A DNA stretch of 64,000 nucleotides from Streptomyces albicerus (GTDB taxonomy: Bacteria; Actinomycetota; Actinomycetes; Streptomycetales; Streptomycetaceae), in the NCBI RefSeq assembly GCF_008905045.1, contig NZ_VWMY01000013.1, forward strand, positions 1 to 64,000. Direction: 5' to 3'. Below the pieces are notes generated by a model. The model was given only the letters and a program-made list of their open reading frames with translations. It was not told the origin of the DNA and did no database searches. How positions within the stretch are numbered: the first letter of the stretch is position 1; every line of letters starts with the position of its first letter. Shown here one piece after another: positions 29,936 through 38,256 of the stretch. The translations under genes and the position numbers were made by a program.

Positions 29936-30982
29936 GTGAGCGCAGTGATGCGTGAGGCGGAACGCGGGGCGCGCGGGTGGCGCGGGGCGACCGAGGAAGC
30001 GCTGTACGGGCCCTCCGGTTTCTATCGCCGCCCGGAGGGCCCCGCGGGCCATTTCCGCACGTCGGTGCACGCGTCGCCCCTGTTCGCCGGGGCCGTGGCA
30101 CGGCTCCTCTGCCTCGTCGACGAAGCCCTCGGCCGCCCCGCCGAACTCGCTTTCGTCGACATGGGCGCGGGCCGCGGCGAACTGGTGACCGGCGTCCTGA
30201 AGTCCCTCCCCACCGAAGTGGCCTCCCGCGCGCGCGGGTACGCGGTCGAACGCGCCGACCGCCCCACCGATCTCGATCACCGGATCGAGTGGCTCGCGCA
30301 TCCCCTTGCGGGCGTCACGGGGCTCCTGTTCGCCAACGAGTGGCTCGACAACGTACCCGTGGACGTGGCCGAGGTGGACGCGGACGGGGTGGCGCGGCTC
30401 GTCCTCGTACGGGAGGACGGGACGGAGTCCCTTGGGAAGCCGGTGACGGGGGCCGAGGCCGAGTGGCTGGACCGGTGGTGGCCGCTCGCGGGGGACGCCG
30501 ACGGCCCGCTCCCCGCCGAAGGCCTCCGCGCCGAGATCGGGCTCCCCAGGGACAGCGCCTGGGCGGACGCCGTGGCCACGCTCGACCGGGGCCTCGCCGT
30601 CGCGGTCGACTACGCGCACCTCGCGGGGGCACGGCCGCCCTTCGGGACGTTGACCGGATTCAGGGAGGGCCGGGAGACGGCGCCCGTGCCGGACGGTTCC
30701 TGTGACATCACCGCTCATGTGGCGCTGGACGCGTGCGCGCTGCCTGGAGCACGGCTGCTGAGCCAGCGGGAGGCCCTGCGGGCGCTGGGCGTGAGCGGTG
30801 AGCGGCCGTCGCTCGCCCTGGCCTCAACGGACCCGACGGCCTACGTACGGGCCCTCGCGGGAGCGGGAGAGGCCGCCGAGCTCACCGCGCAGGGCGGACT
30901 CGGCGACTTCGGATGGCTGCTGCAGCCGGTTGGAGTGGGAATTCCGGACCCGCTGGCCGACGGGAAACAGGCCTCTACGTAG
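29936..30982 (+). CDS. MidA/NDUFAF7-type SAM-dependent methyltransferase
   Basis: 348 residues. It has the family's N-terminal [20 protein letters not shown], the SAM-binding [15 protein letters not shown], and [13 protein letters not shown], as in MidA/NDUFAF7 proteins. In mitochondria NDUFAF7 dimethylates an arginine of the complex I 49-kDa subunit (NDUFS2). The convergent neighbour here is nuoD2, the bacterial equivalent of that subunit, and its target arginine is kept. Start: GTG 29936, 5 nt after GGGAG; TTG 29924 and GTG 29933 upstream are also in frame. The stop codon lies inside a perfect palindrome. Confidence 0.85.
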   Translation: MSAVMREAERGARGWRGATEEALYGPSGFYRRPEGPAGHFRTSVHASPLFAGAVARLLCLVDEALGRPAELAFVDMGAGRGELVTGVLKSLPTEVASRARGYAVERADRPTDLDHRIEWLAHPLAGVTGLLFANEWLDNVPVDVAEVDADGVARLVLVREDGTESLGKPVTGAEAEWLDRWWPLAGDADGPLPAEGLRAEIGLPRDSAWADAVATLDRGLAVAVDYAHLAGARPPFGTLTGFREGRETAPVPDGSCDITAHVALDACALPGARLLSQREALRALGVSGERPSLALASTDPTAYVRALAGAGEAAELTAQGGLGDFGWLLQPVGVGIPDPLADGKQAST

Positions 30983-30994
30983 AGGCCTGTTTCC
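30963..30994. terminator. 32-bp perfect palindrome, bidirectional terminator
   Basis: A 16-bp arm (30963-30978) and its exact complement (30979-30994) with no loop; in RNA the central bases would form the turn. It covers the methyltransferase stop codon and lies between convergent genes, so it probably ends transcription from both sides. Confidence 0.75.
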
Positions 30995-31050
30995 TGGATG
31001 AGGTCCTGATGAGGTCCTGATGCGGTTCTGATGCGGGCTTGATGAGGGCT
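30995..31050. repeat. Degenerate 11-13-bp tandem repeat
   Basis: Five head-to-tail variants of CTGATGAGGTC (GGATGAGGTC, TGATGAGGTC, TGATGCGGTT, TGATGCGGGC, TGATGAGGGC), reaching the nuoD2 stop. Probably replication slippage next to the palindrome. Confidence 0.5.
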
Positions 31051-32201
31051 TACTTGTCGATGTCCCCGACCACGAAGAAGAGCGACCCCAGGATCGCCAC
31101 CATGTCCGCGACCAGCGTCCCTGGCAGCAGTTCCACCAGTGCCTGGATGTTGTTGTACGAGGCCGAGCGCAGCTTCAGCCGGTACGGGGTCTTCTCGCCC
31201 TTGCTGACGAGGTAGTAGCCGTTGATGCCGAGGGGGTTCTCGGTCCAGGCGTACGTGTGGCCCTCGGGGGCCTTGAGGACCTTCGGGAGCCGCTGGTTGA
31301 TCGGGCCGGGCGGCAGCTCCGCGAGCCGGTCCAGACAGGCGTCGGCGAGGTCGAGCGAGATGTGGGTCTGCTCCAGGAGGCATTCGAAGCGGGCCAGGCA
31401 GTCGCCCTCCTGGCGCGTGACGACCTTCAGGGTGTCCTGAAGGTCCCCGTACGCCAGGTACGGCTCGTCCCGGCGCAGGTCGAAGTCGACTCCGGAGGCG
31501 CGCGCGATCGGCCCGCTCACTCCGTAGGCGTGCACGGTCTCCGGCGCGAGGACGCCCACGTCCCTCGTACGGCCGCGGAAGATCTCGTTGCCGAGCACCA
31601 GGCCGTCGAACCTGTCCATACGGGAGCGCAGGGCCGCGACGGAGGCACGTGCCCGGGCGGTCCATCCGGCGGGGAGGTCCTCCTTGAGGCCCCCGACCCG
31701 GTTGAACATGTAGTGCATGCGCCCGCCGGAGACCTCCTCCATGACGTGCTGGAGTTCCTCGCGCTCGGTGAAGGCGTAGAAGATCGGGGTGATCCCGCCC
31801 AGCTCCAGGGGGTACGACCCCAGGAACATCAGGTGGTTCAGCACCCGGTTCAGCTCAGCGAGCAGCGTGCGCGTCCACACCGCGCGCTCGGGGACCTCCA
31901 TGCCGAGCATCCGCTCCACACCGAGGACCACGCCCAGCTCGTTCGAGAAGGCGGAGAGCCAGTCGTGGCGGTTGGCCAGCATGATGATCTGGCGGTAGTC
32001 GCGTGCCTCGAAGAGCTTCTCCGCGCCGCGGTGCATATAGCCGATCACCGGCTCCGCGTGCTGGATCCGCTCACCGTCGAGGACTAGCCGCAGCCGCAGC
32101 ACACCGTGCGTGGACGGGTGCTGGGGCCCGATGTTGAGCACCATGTCGGTGCTCTCCGCGGCGCCACCGATACCGACCGTGGTCTCCGTCGTAGGAGTCA
32201 T
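31050..32201 (-). CDS. nuoD2: Orphan NADH dehydrogenase subunit D (NuoD2)
   Basis: 49-kDa-type subunit of complex I, 383 residues, encoded apart from any nuo cluster. [13 protein letters not shown] keeps the quinone-site His (H32). [17 protein letters not shown] keeps the arginine (R58) that NDUFAF7 methylates in the bovine subunit. The invariant quinone-contacting Tyr is replaced: aligned sequence RHDWLSAF has Trp81. The remaining body ([54 protein letters not shown]) is complete. It may replace or supplement NuoD in a special complex, or serve another membrane complex. Start at ATG 32201; the longer open frame upstream overlaps the divergent PH-domain gene. Confidence 0.9.
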   Translation of the reverse strand: MTPTTETTVGIGGAAESTDMVLNIGPQHPSTHGVLRLRLVLDGERIQHAEPVIGYMHRGAEKLFEARDYRQIIMLANRHDWLSAFSNELGVVLGVERMLGMEVPERAVWTRTLLAELNRVLNHLMFLGSYPLELGGITPIFYAFTEREELQHVMEEVSGGRMHYMFNRVGGLKEDLPAGWTARARASVAALRSRMDRFDGLVLGNEIFRGRTRDVGVLAPETVHAYGVSGPIARASGVDFDLRRDEPYLAYGDLQDTLKVVTRQEGDCLARFECLLEQTHISLDLADACLDRLAELPPGPINQRLPKVLKAPEGHTYAWTENPLGINGYYLVSKGEKTPYRLKLRSASYNNIQALVELLPGTLVADMVAILGSLFFVVGDIDK

Positions 32202-32220
32202 GGGAACAGTGTCGCGTACG

Positions 32221-32226
32221 TACGCT
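32221..32226 (+). promoter_or_regulatory. -10-like hexamer TACGCT, leaderless start of PH-domain gene
   Basis: TACGCT ends 6 nt before the ATG at 32233. Only 31 bp separate this gene from the divergent nuoD2 start, so the two promoters must overlap. Confidence 0.45.
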
Positions 32227-32232
32227 TGCGAC

Positions 32233-32748
32233 ATGGAGACGGGGACCTCGGAAAACGCGGGGCAGACAGCAGGGCGGACCGAAGGCGAGCCGGTGTGGAT
32301 CGGACTCCCGCCGGGGCTGCTGAGGATGCGACGACTGTTGCTGGTGGTGTGGCTGGGACTGCTGACCATCGGTACGGCCCTGCTGCCCGGCCTGCTCATC
32401 GGGCCCGGCTGGGCGGCTTTCGCCCTGCTGCCGCTGGCGGTCCTGCTGTGGGGCTGGTCGATGCTGGGGCGCAACTGGCGGTCCTGGCGGTACGCCGAGC
32501 GCTCGGACGACCTGCTGATCAGCAGGGGTGTGCTGTGGCGCGAGGAGACCGTCGTGCCGTACGGGCGCATGCAGCTCGTGGAGGTCACCTCCGGTCCCGT
32601 CGAGCGCCACTTCGGACTGGCGAGCGTGCAACTGCACACGGCCGCCGCGGCGACGGACGCCCGCATACCGGGGCTCGACCCGGCCGAGGCGGAACGGCTG
32701 CGCGACCGGCTCACGGAGCTCGGCGAGGCCCGATCGGCGGGGCTGTGA
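32233..32748 (+). CDS. Membrane protein with bacterial PH domain (YdbS-like)
   Basis: 171 residues: two membrane helices (~32-55 and 57-77) followed by one bacterial PH (bPH_2/DUF304) domain with [20 protein letters not shown] and [20 protein letters not shown]. It resembles Bacillus YdbS, which works with YdbT in resistance to membrane-active agents. The stop overlaps the GTG of the next PH-domain gene (GTGA), so the two proteins are made together and probably form a complex. Confidence 0.85.
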   Translation: METGTSENAGQTAGRTEGEPVWIGLPPGLLRMRRLLLVVWLGLLTIGTALLPGLLIGPGWAAFALLPLAVLLWGWSMLGRNWRSWRYAERSDDLLISRGVLWREETVVPYGRMQLVEVTSGPVERHFGLASVQLHTAAAATDARIPGLDPAEAERLRDRLTELGEARSAGL

Positions 32749-34235
32749 CGACGCCGGGCGTCCCCGAGGACGTACGGGACGAGGCCGAGGGCGTACGTGG
32801 CGAGCCCCAGGCCGTACGGGACGAGACCGAGGACGTACGGAACGCACCCTGGGACGTGCCGGACGGGACCCGCGACGTACCGGAGAAGCCTCAGGGCGTA
32901 CCTCAGGACGCATCGGACGAGCCTCAGGCCGTGCGGAAGGGCGCCCCCGCGCTGCACGAACGGCGGCTGCACCCCGTGACGCCGCTGCGCCGCGCGTGGG
33001 CGCCGGTCGCCGTGATCGCCGGGTGGGCCGTGCACGATCCCGACCAGGCGCAGCGGCAGCTGACGCGAGTCGCGACCACCACGCTGCTGGCCGCCCTCGC
33101 CCTGTCCGTCCTGGCGGCCGCCCTCTACGGCTTTCTGAGCTGGTGGTTCACGCACTTCGCGGTGACCGACACCGAACTGCGCATCCGTACGGGCCTGGTG
33201 TTCCGGCGTACCGCGCACATCCGGCTCGAACGGCTCCAGGCCGTCGACGTCACGCAACCGCTGCTGGCCCGCGTGGCCGGCGTCGCCAAGCTCAAACTCG
33301 ACGTCATCGGGACGGACAAGAAGGATGAGCTGGCCTATCTGGGCCAGGAGGAGGCCCGTGTGCTGCGGGCCGAACTGCTCGCCCGGGCCGCCGGTTTCGC
33401 CCCCGAGACGGCGCACGAGGTGGGCGAGGCGCCGGTCCGGCGGCTGCTGCACGTGCCGGCCGGTGTCCTCGCCGTCTCGCTGGTCCTCACCGGCGCCACC
33501 TGGGGCACACTGGCCGCCGCGCTCGTCGTACCACCGCTGCTGTGGTTCGCCACCCACAGCGTGTGGACGGTCCTCGCGACGGCACTACCGCTGCTCGGCG
33601 CGGCCGGCGCGAGCAGCGTGGGGCGGTTCGTCGGCGAGTACGACTGGACCGTGGGCGAATCCCCCGACGGACTCCGCATCGACCACGGACTGCTCGACCG
33701 CGCGCACGAGACCGTGCCGCCCGGGCGTGTGCAGACCGTACGCATCGTCGAGCCGCTGCTCTGGCGGCGGCGCGGGTGGGTCCGCGTCGAGCTGGACGTG
33801 GCCGGGTCTTCCAACTCCGTGCTCCTGCCGGTCGCTCCGCGCGAGGTCGCCGAATCGGTGATCGCGCGGGTACTGCCCGGGGTGACCGTGCCGGCCTCGC
33901 TGGCGCGGCCACCGCGCCGGGCGGGTTGGTGCGTGCCGTTCTGGTGGCGGGGTTACGGGCTCGCCGTGACCGACACCGTCTTCGTGGCCCGGCACGGGCT
34001 GCTGCGCCGCAGCATCGCGCTCGTGCCGCACGCCAAGGTGCAGAGCGTGCGGCTGGAGCAGGGGCCGTGGCAGCGCTTCAGAGGGCTGGCCGACGTCCGC
34101 GTCGACACCGGGGCCAACAAGACCGTGACGGCCCGGCTGCGGGACGCCTCGGAGGCGGCGGAGCTGCTGTACGGGCAGGCGGACCGGTCGCGTACGGGGC
34201 GGCGGGAGGCGCGGCCGGACCGGTGGATGGCCTGA
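32745..34235 (+). CDS. Multi-PH-domain membrane protein (YdbT-like)
   Basis: 496 residues. A ~90-residue acidic, repetitive N-terminus (recurring VRDE/EDVR-type units) precedes a membrane helix (~111-135), a first PH domain ([20 protein letters not shown], ~139-215), two more helices (~235-288), a second PH domain (~298-375) and a third ([20 protein letters not shown], ~400-475). This is the YdbT layout. GTG start chosen because it overlaps the preceding stop by 4 nt. The repetitive N-terminus is not a usual part of the family. Confidence 0.85.
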   Translation: MTTPGVPEDVRDEAEGVRGEPQAVRDETEDVRNAPWDVPDGTRDVPEKPQGVPQDASDEPQAVRKGAPALHERRLHPVTPLRRAWAPVAVIAGWAVHDPDQAQRQLTRVATTTLLAALALSVLAAALYGFLSWWFTHFAVTDTELRIRTGLVFRRTAHIRLERLQAVDVTQPLLARVAGVAKLKLDVIGTDKKDELAYLGQEEARVLRAELLARAAGFAPETAHEVGEAPVRRLLHVPAGVLAVSLVLTGATWGTLAAALVVPPLLWFATHSVWTVLATALPLLGAAGASSVGRFVGEYDWTVGESPDGLRIDHGLLDRAHETVPPGRVQTVRIVEPLLWRRRGWVRVELDVAGSSNSVLLPVAPREVAESVIARVLPGVTVPASLARPPRRAGWCVPFWWRGYGLAVTDTVFVARHGLLRRSIALVPHAKVQSVRLEQGPWQRFRGLADVRVDTGANKTVTARLRDASEAAELLYGQADRSRTGRREARPDRWMA

Positions 34236-34261
34236 ACGGCTTGCGGGAAACCTGAACGGCG

Positions 34262-34292
34262 TGAGGGCAGTGGCGGGTTGCCACTGCCCTCA
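34262..34292. terminator. Terminator hairpin between convergent genes
   Basis: 13-bp perfect stem TGAGGGCAGTGGC / GCCACTGCCCTCA with a 5-base loop, between the PH-domain gene and the large low-complexity gene. Confidence 0.75.
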
Positions 34293-34297
34293 GGTGC

Positions 34298-34345
34298 GTA
34301 CGACTGCGGATACGTACGACTGCGGATACGTACGACTGTGAACGC
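34298..34345. repeat. 16-bp tandem repeat, three copies
   Basis: GTACGACTGCGGATAC twice exactly, then a diverged third copy, directly after the hairpin and reaching the stop of the minus-strand gene. It lies within the 3' flank of both genes. Confidence 0.8.
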
Positions 34346-36258
34346 TAGGAAACCGCGCTCCGCAGTTCCGCCACGTCGATCTGCTCCGTCTCGTCGTGCG
34401 CGGTCAGGTCGATGACCTGGCCGATACCGCGGGACTCGTCGCTCGCGGGCTTGAACTCGGCCTCGGCCTCGGCCTTGTGGACCTCGAGCGCCTCTTGGCC
34501 CACCACGTCGGCGAGGTCCTCGTTCTGTACGGCCTCCAGCGCCTCCGCGCCCTTCTGCGTGCCGAAGAAGTCGAAGCCGCCCTCCACGGAGGGGCGCCGT
34601 GCGGGCGAGGCCGGTACGACCGCCACGGCCGTGGGCACGGTGTAGTGCCCGGAGGACTGCGGGGGCCTCGCGGCGGGCGTGAGTGCGGCCGCGCTCGTTG
34701 GGGTGGGGGTCCCCCCGGCCGAAGGCTGGGGGAGAGTCGTCGCTCCGGGCGCGGGCCGCTGCTGTACGCGGGCCACTTCCGCCGGGGTGGGCCGCGCGAG
34801 GGCCGTGCCCTGCGGGGGCGCCGGGGTGGTCGTGGGCGTCGTCGGCGCGTGCGAGGTGGCCGGTGCCTCGGGCGCGGGCGGGGCGTGGGTCGCGGTGGAC
34901 TGCGTGGGCGTAGGCATCACGTCGGTCGCGGTGGCCTGCGCGTGCGGCCGCCCGGTCTCGGAAGGCTGCGCGGTCTCGGAAGGCTGTGCGGATATCGGTG
35001 CGGTCGCGGCGGCCGTGCGCTCATGCCCGCCGACCGCCTCGGGCTTCCCCCGCGTCTCGCCCTCCTGCCCGGCTTCACCCTTCGCGGGGGCACCCGTCAC
35101 GGTCCCGCCCGCCGCGGACGCGCCCTTCGGGGAACCGCCCGGCCGGGGCGCTCCCTTGCCGGGGCCTCCCGGCGAGGGCGAACCCTTCCGGGCACCGCCC
35201 TTCGCGGCGGTCCGCTTGACGGAACCGCCCTTCGCGGACGCGCCGCTCGACGCGGAGCCACCCGCGACCGGACCGTCCTGCACCGGACCGTCCTCCACGG
35301 GGCCGTCCTGTACGAGCCCGTCCGTCGCCCCATCGTCCTTGGCGTCCTTGGCGTCCTTGGCGTCCTGCGCCGGACCGTCCTCGGCGGACGCGGAGTCGGC
35401 CGCCTCGGGGTCGGCAACCTCCGCGTCGACAGCCCCGGCGTCGGCGTCGACCGTCACAGAGCCGTCCGTCGCAGAGCCGTCCGTCGCAGAGCCGTCCGTC
35501 ACCGGACCGCTTTCCTCCGCCGACACGCCCTCCGCAGGCGCACCGTCCTCGGACGCGTCCGCAGCCGACTCGTCCTCGACCACGCCGGCGGCACCGGCAC
35601 CCGCGAGCCTGTCCAGCGCCGCGTTGGCCTTCACGTAGAGAACGACCGAGGCCGCCGCAGACGCCGCGAGGGCGGCCTGGACCGTCGCCGCGGTCGCTTC
35701 CGGAACCGCTGCCTCGGGCGCCGCGCCGGCGGATCCGGCAGGGGCCGTCTCCTCGTCGCCCGGCGCCGCCGAAGCCGCCGCGGGCAACGCAGGGGCCGGA
35801 GCCGTCGCCTCTATCGCGAGGAGCCGACGGCCCTCCAGTGCGGTGGCCCGCTCGGTCTCCGCCGTCGCGTACCGCCGCAGCAGCGCGGCGTGTTCGTTGC
35901 GCAGCCCCTGCAACTCGGCCCGCTTCGCGCGGAGTTTGTGCTCCAGCTTGGTGCGCAGCTCGCGCGACTCGTCGAGGTCGGTCTCGAGCTCGGCGACTCG
36001 TTCCTCGTGACGCCACTCGTCGCTCGCACGCGCGCGCGTGAGGTCGGCGACGCGCTTGCCCGCCGCGGAGTCCCAGCGGCGCATGACGACCGCGCCCACG
36101 ACAGCCGTCAACGCGGCACCCGCGGCCAGCCCGCGGAGCACCAACGGTTCGGAGAACAGCCATGGCCCGGCGGCGCAGACGGCGGAGACGCCTGCGATCG
36201 CCGAGGGGGGCAGCAGCCGGTGCAGAGGTGGGGAATGGCGGTGACGTCCTCGTGGCAT
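34345..36258 (-). CDS. Large membrane-anchored coiled-coil protein with low-complexity centre
   Basis: 637 residues, unknown function. A short basic N-terminus (MPRGRHRHSPPL), one or two membrane helices (~18-60), then a coiled coil (~70-145: VAELETDLDESRELRTKLEH and after). A ~400-residue Ala/Gly/Pro/Thr/Asp-rich stretch follows, with small tandem repeats (ATDGS x3, AKD x3, xxDGP x4). The last ~75 residues look folded and conserved: GFDFFGTQKGAEALEAVQNE, then DVVGQEALEVHKAEAEAE. The anchor, coil, long spacer and conserved tail suggest a reach-out or scaffold protein at the membrane. The start at 36258 avoids an upstream non-natural segment. Confidence 0.75.
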   Translation of the reverse strand: MPRGRHRHSPPLHRLLPPSAIAGVSAVCAAGPWLFSEPLVLRGLAAGAALTAVVGAVVMRRWDSAAGKRVADLTRARASDEWRHEERVAELETDLDESRELRTKLEHKLRAKRAELQGLRNEHAALLRRYATAETERATALEGRRLLAIEATAPAPALPAAASAAPGDEETAPAGSAGAAPEAAVPEATAATVQAALAASAAASVVLYVKANAALDRLAGAGAAGVVEDESAADASEDGAPAEGVSAEESGPVTDGSATDGSATDGSVTVDADAGAVDAEVADPEAADSASAEDGPAQDAKDAKDAKDDGATDGLVQDGPVEDGPVQDGPVAGGSASSGASAKGGSVKRTAAKGGARKGSPSPGGPGKGAPRPGGSPKGASAAGGTVTGAPAKGEAGQEGETRGKPEAVGGHERTAAATAPISAQPSETAQPSETGRPHAQATATDVMPTPTQSTATHAPPAPEAPATSHAPTTPTTTPAPPQGTALARPTPAEVARVQQRPAPGATTLPQPSAGGTPTPTSAAALTPAARPPQSSGHYTVPTAVAVVPASPARRPSVEGGFDFFGTQKGAEALEAVQNEDLADVVGQEALEVHKAEAEAEFKPASDESRGIGQVIDLTAHDETEQIDVAELRSAVS

Positions 36259-36480
36259 GGCCAGAAACTTACCGCGCGTAGGCGAATCGTGGTGCCCCAC
36301 CCGGCAAAAACTCAGCCACACCGAAACCTTCTCGCCGTCCCATCACCGAACAATCCCCGCACCGGCCTCTCCCCGACCACCACTCCGACCTGTCACCGGC
36401 CACCACTTCGCCCCGTCATCGGCCCCGCATCGGCCACGCGTCATCCGGCCGATTCAGGATCACCGGCCTGCCGCCGACCG

Positions 36481-36930
36481 CTACTTCTCGATCAACCCTT
36501 TCTCCTCCAGATACGCCTTCGCCACATCCGCTTCCTTCTTCCGCTCGGCGTCGACCTGCCGATTCAGTTCCACGAGCGCTTCTTGCGTCCGCCACGAGCA
36601 CGAGGGCGAAGTTCTCCGGCGTCGCGTCGGTGGTGGTCGTCAGCACCAATTGGCCGGTGCCGTTCTTGACCGCGCAGAAGGGCCGCTCCCCGCATTCGTC
36701 ACCGGCCGCGATCCTGACCTTGACGCCCGACTTCCCGAGATCCGAAAGGGTCTCGAGATTGTGCTCCTCGGCAAATTCGGTGCTCACCGCGAACGCGTTC
36801 TGGTCGACCGCCCGGCCGACAGCACCTTCAGTCCCTTGGACTCGGCCACCTTTCGAGCGCCGCGACTGTGGCGTCGACATCGGTGGAGTCGGAGACCCTG
36901 GACGCGATCGTGAGCGGCCGATGAGGCCAC
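36481..36930 (-). pseudogene. Decayed osmoprotectant (OpuC-type) ABC binding-protein gene
   Basis: Pieces of a glycine-betaine/choline-type substrate-binding protein appear in different minus-strand frames. PLTIASRVSDSTDVDATVAA (~36925-36850), then VDQNAFAVSTEFAEEHNLET, LSDLGKSGVKVRIAAGDECG (~36810-36690), TGQLVLTTTTDATPENFALV (~36660-36600), and the family's C-terminal LNRQVDAERKKEADVAKAYL ending EEKGLIEK and TAG at 36481. At least two frameshifts and probably internal deletions separate them; signal peptide and N-terminal lobe are missing. No transporter partner genes are nearby. The flank 36259-36480 holds nothing I can support apart from C-rich imperfect repeats. Confidence 0.75.
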
Positions 36931-36988
36931 GAGTGCCGCTGAACACCCGGAGCCCCCGGAGCCCCCTGAACGCCCTTCGGAGAGACCG

Positions 36989-38113
36989 TCAGCGGTCGCT
37001 CAGCCGCCCGCTGATCCATTGCAGGGTCGCCGGGATCTCGCGCCGCCAGGTGTTGAAGTTGTGTCCGCCGCTGTCGAGGATGATCGACGAGATCCGCGTC
37101 GGCTGCTTCGCCTTCACCAGGTCGATGAACCGCAGCGTCTCCCGGTAGTTGCTCTCCCCGTGCTTGCTGCTGCTGACCAGCAGCGACGTGTCGGGCGCGG
37201 GCCGGTGTTTCAGGTACCACATCAGGTCGGCGCTGTTCTTCAACTCCTTGTCCCCGTGGAAGAGATCGCCCGTCGTCGGGTCGATCGGCGCCCTGTAGTA
37301 GGGGGACAGGCCCGCTCCGGCGGCGTACGTCTCCGGGTGGTGGACCGCGAGCTTCAGCGCGCAGTAGCCGCCGGTGGAGTCGCCGATGATGCCCCAGCTC
37401 CCGGGTTTTCTGCCCACCCTGTAGTGGTGCGACACGGCGTCGGGCAGGTCCTTGGCGAAGAACGACTCGGTCTGCGGCCCGCCGGGGATGTCCACGCACT
37501 CCGTGTCGCGCGGCGGCGCCACGGTCGGCCGCATCATGACCAGGATCATCGGCTGCATCCTGCCGTTCCTGGCGAGCCTGTGGGCGGTCTGCGGGTAGTG
37601 CAGGCCCTTGATCAGCGCCTCGGCGGTGCCCGGATAGCCGGTGAGCACGACGGCGGCCGGGAAGGTGCGGGTGCGGTACTGCGGCAGGAAGTACTCCGGC
37701 GGCAGATAGACATACGCGGGAGTCGCGATGTGGGTCTGCCGGCCCACGATGTCGACCTTCTGGATCTGGCCGCCGATCTGCGGCCGCGTACCACCGGAGA
37801 CGTCCACCTGCCGGGTGTCGACCACCTGGAGCGGTCCGGCCGTGCCGCCGGCGTCGTGGTCGACCACGACGCCCTGGCCCGACTCCTGGCCGAAGAGGTC
37901 GGCCCAGCTGGCGTAGAACCCGAACGCCTGGTTGGCGGCGAGGCCGACCGACGCGAAGAGCATGACCTGGGTGGCCAGCAGCAGACCGATCCGCCCCGAC
38001 ACGGCACGCCAGTTGCGGCGTGCGAGCCGCGGCCACATCCACACCGTGCCGACGAACAGCAGCACCGCGAAGAGGACCGCGAATGCCAGCACCTTGTTGC
38101 TCGTGAGACCCAT
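36989..38113 (-). CDS. Membrane-anchored alpha/beta-hydrolase (esterase D / Ag85-like)
   Basis: 374 residues. Two or three N-terminal membrane helices (KVLAFAVLFAVLLFVGTVWM; IGLLLATQVMLFASVGLAAN) place the enzyme outside the cell. The nucleophile elbow is IIGDSTGGYCALKLA, and the C-terminal SGGHNFNTWR carries the catalytic His. This is the putative-esterase family that includes mycolyltransferase antigen 85, but Streptomyces lacks mycolates, so a different acyl ester or transfer is likely. Divergent from the lysX-type gene. Confidence 0.85.
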   Translation of the reverse strand: MGLTSNKVLAFAVLFAVLLFVGTVWMWPRLARRNWRAVSGRIGLLLATQVMLFASVGLAANQAFGFYASWADLFGQESGQGVVVDHDAGGTAGPLQVVDTRQVDVSGGTRPQIGGQIQKVDIVGRQTHIATPAYVYLPPEYFLPQYRTRTFPAAVVLTGYPGTAEALIKGLHYPQTAHRLARNGRMQPMILVMMRPTVAPPRDTECVDIPGGPQTESFFAKDLPDAVSHHYRVGRKPGSWGIIGDSTGGYCALKLAVHHPETYAAGAGLSPYYRAPIDPTTGDLFHGDKELKNSADLMWYLKHRPAPDTSLLVSSSKHGESNYRETLRFIDLVKAKQPTRISSIILDSGGHNFNTWRREIPATLQWISGRLSDR

Positions 38114-38212
38114 GGGCTGTTCCTGCCTGCGCTTTCCGGCCGGTCTCCGACGCCGTTTCCGTCACGGCGACTTGCCCCGGTCTTTCCTTGCCCTTTGAAA
38201 CGGTTTTCCGAA

Positions 38213-38233
38213 GGGGAGTGAACCTGACTCCCC
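38213..38233. promoter_or_regulatory. Hairpin in the 5' region of the lysX-type gene
   Basis: GGGGAGT-GAACCTG-ACTCCCC, 7-bp stem and 7-base loop, 24 nt before the chosen ATG. It could act in the leader RNA or as an operator; nothing more can be said. Confidence 0.35.
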
Positions 38234-38256
38234 AAGACACCGTCCTAGAGGGCGCA

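Noticed and set aside
36989..38113. Mycolyltransferase
   Set aside because: The fold resembles antigen 85, but nothing in the window suggests mycolic acids and the organism type lacks them.
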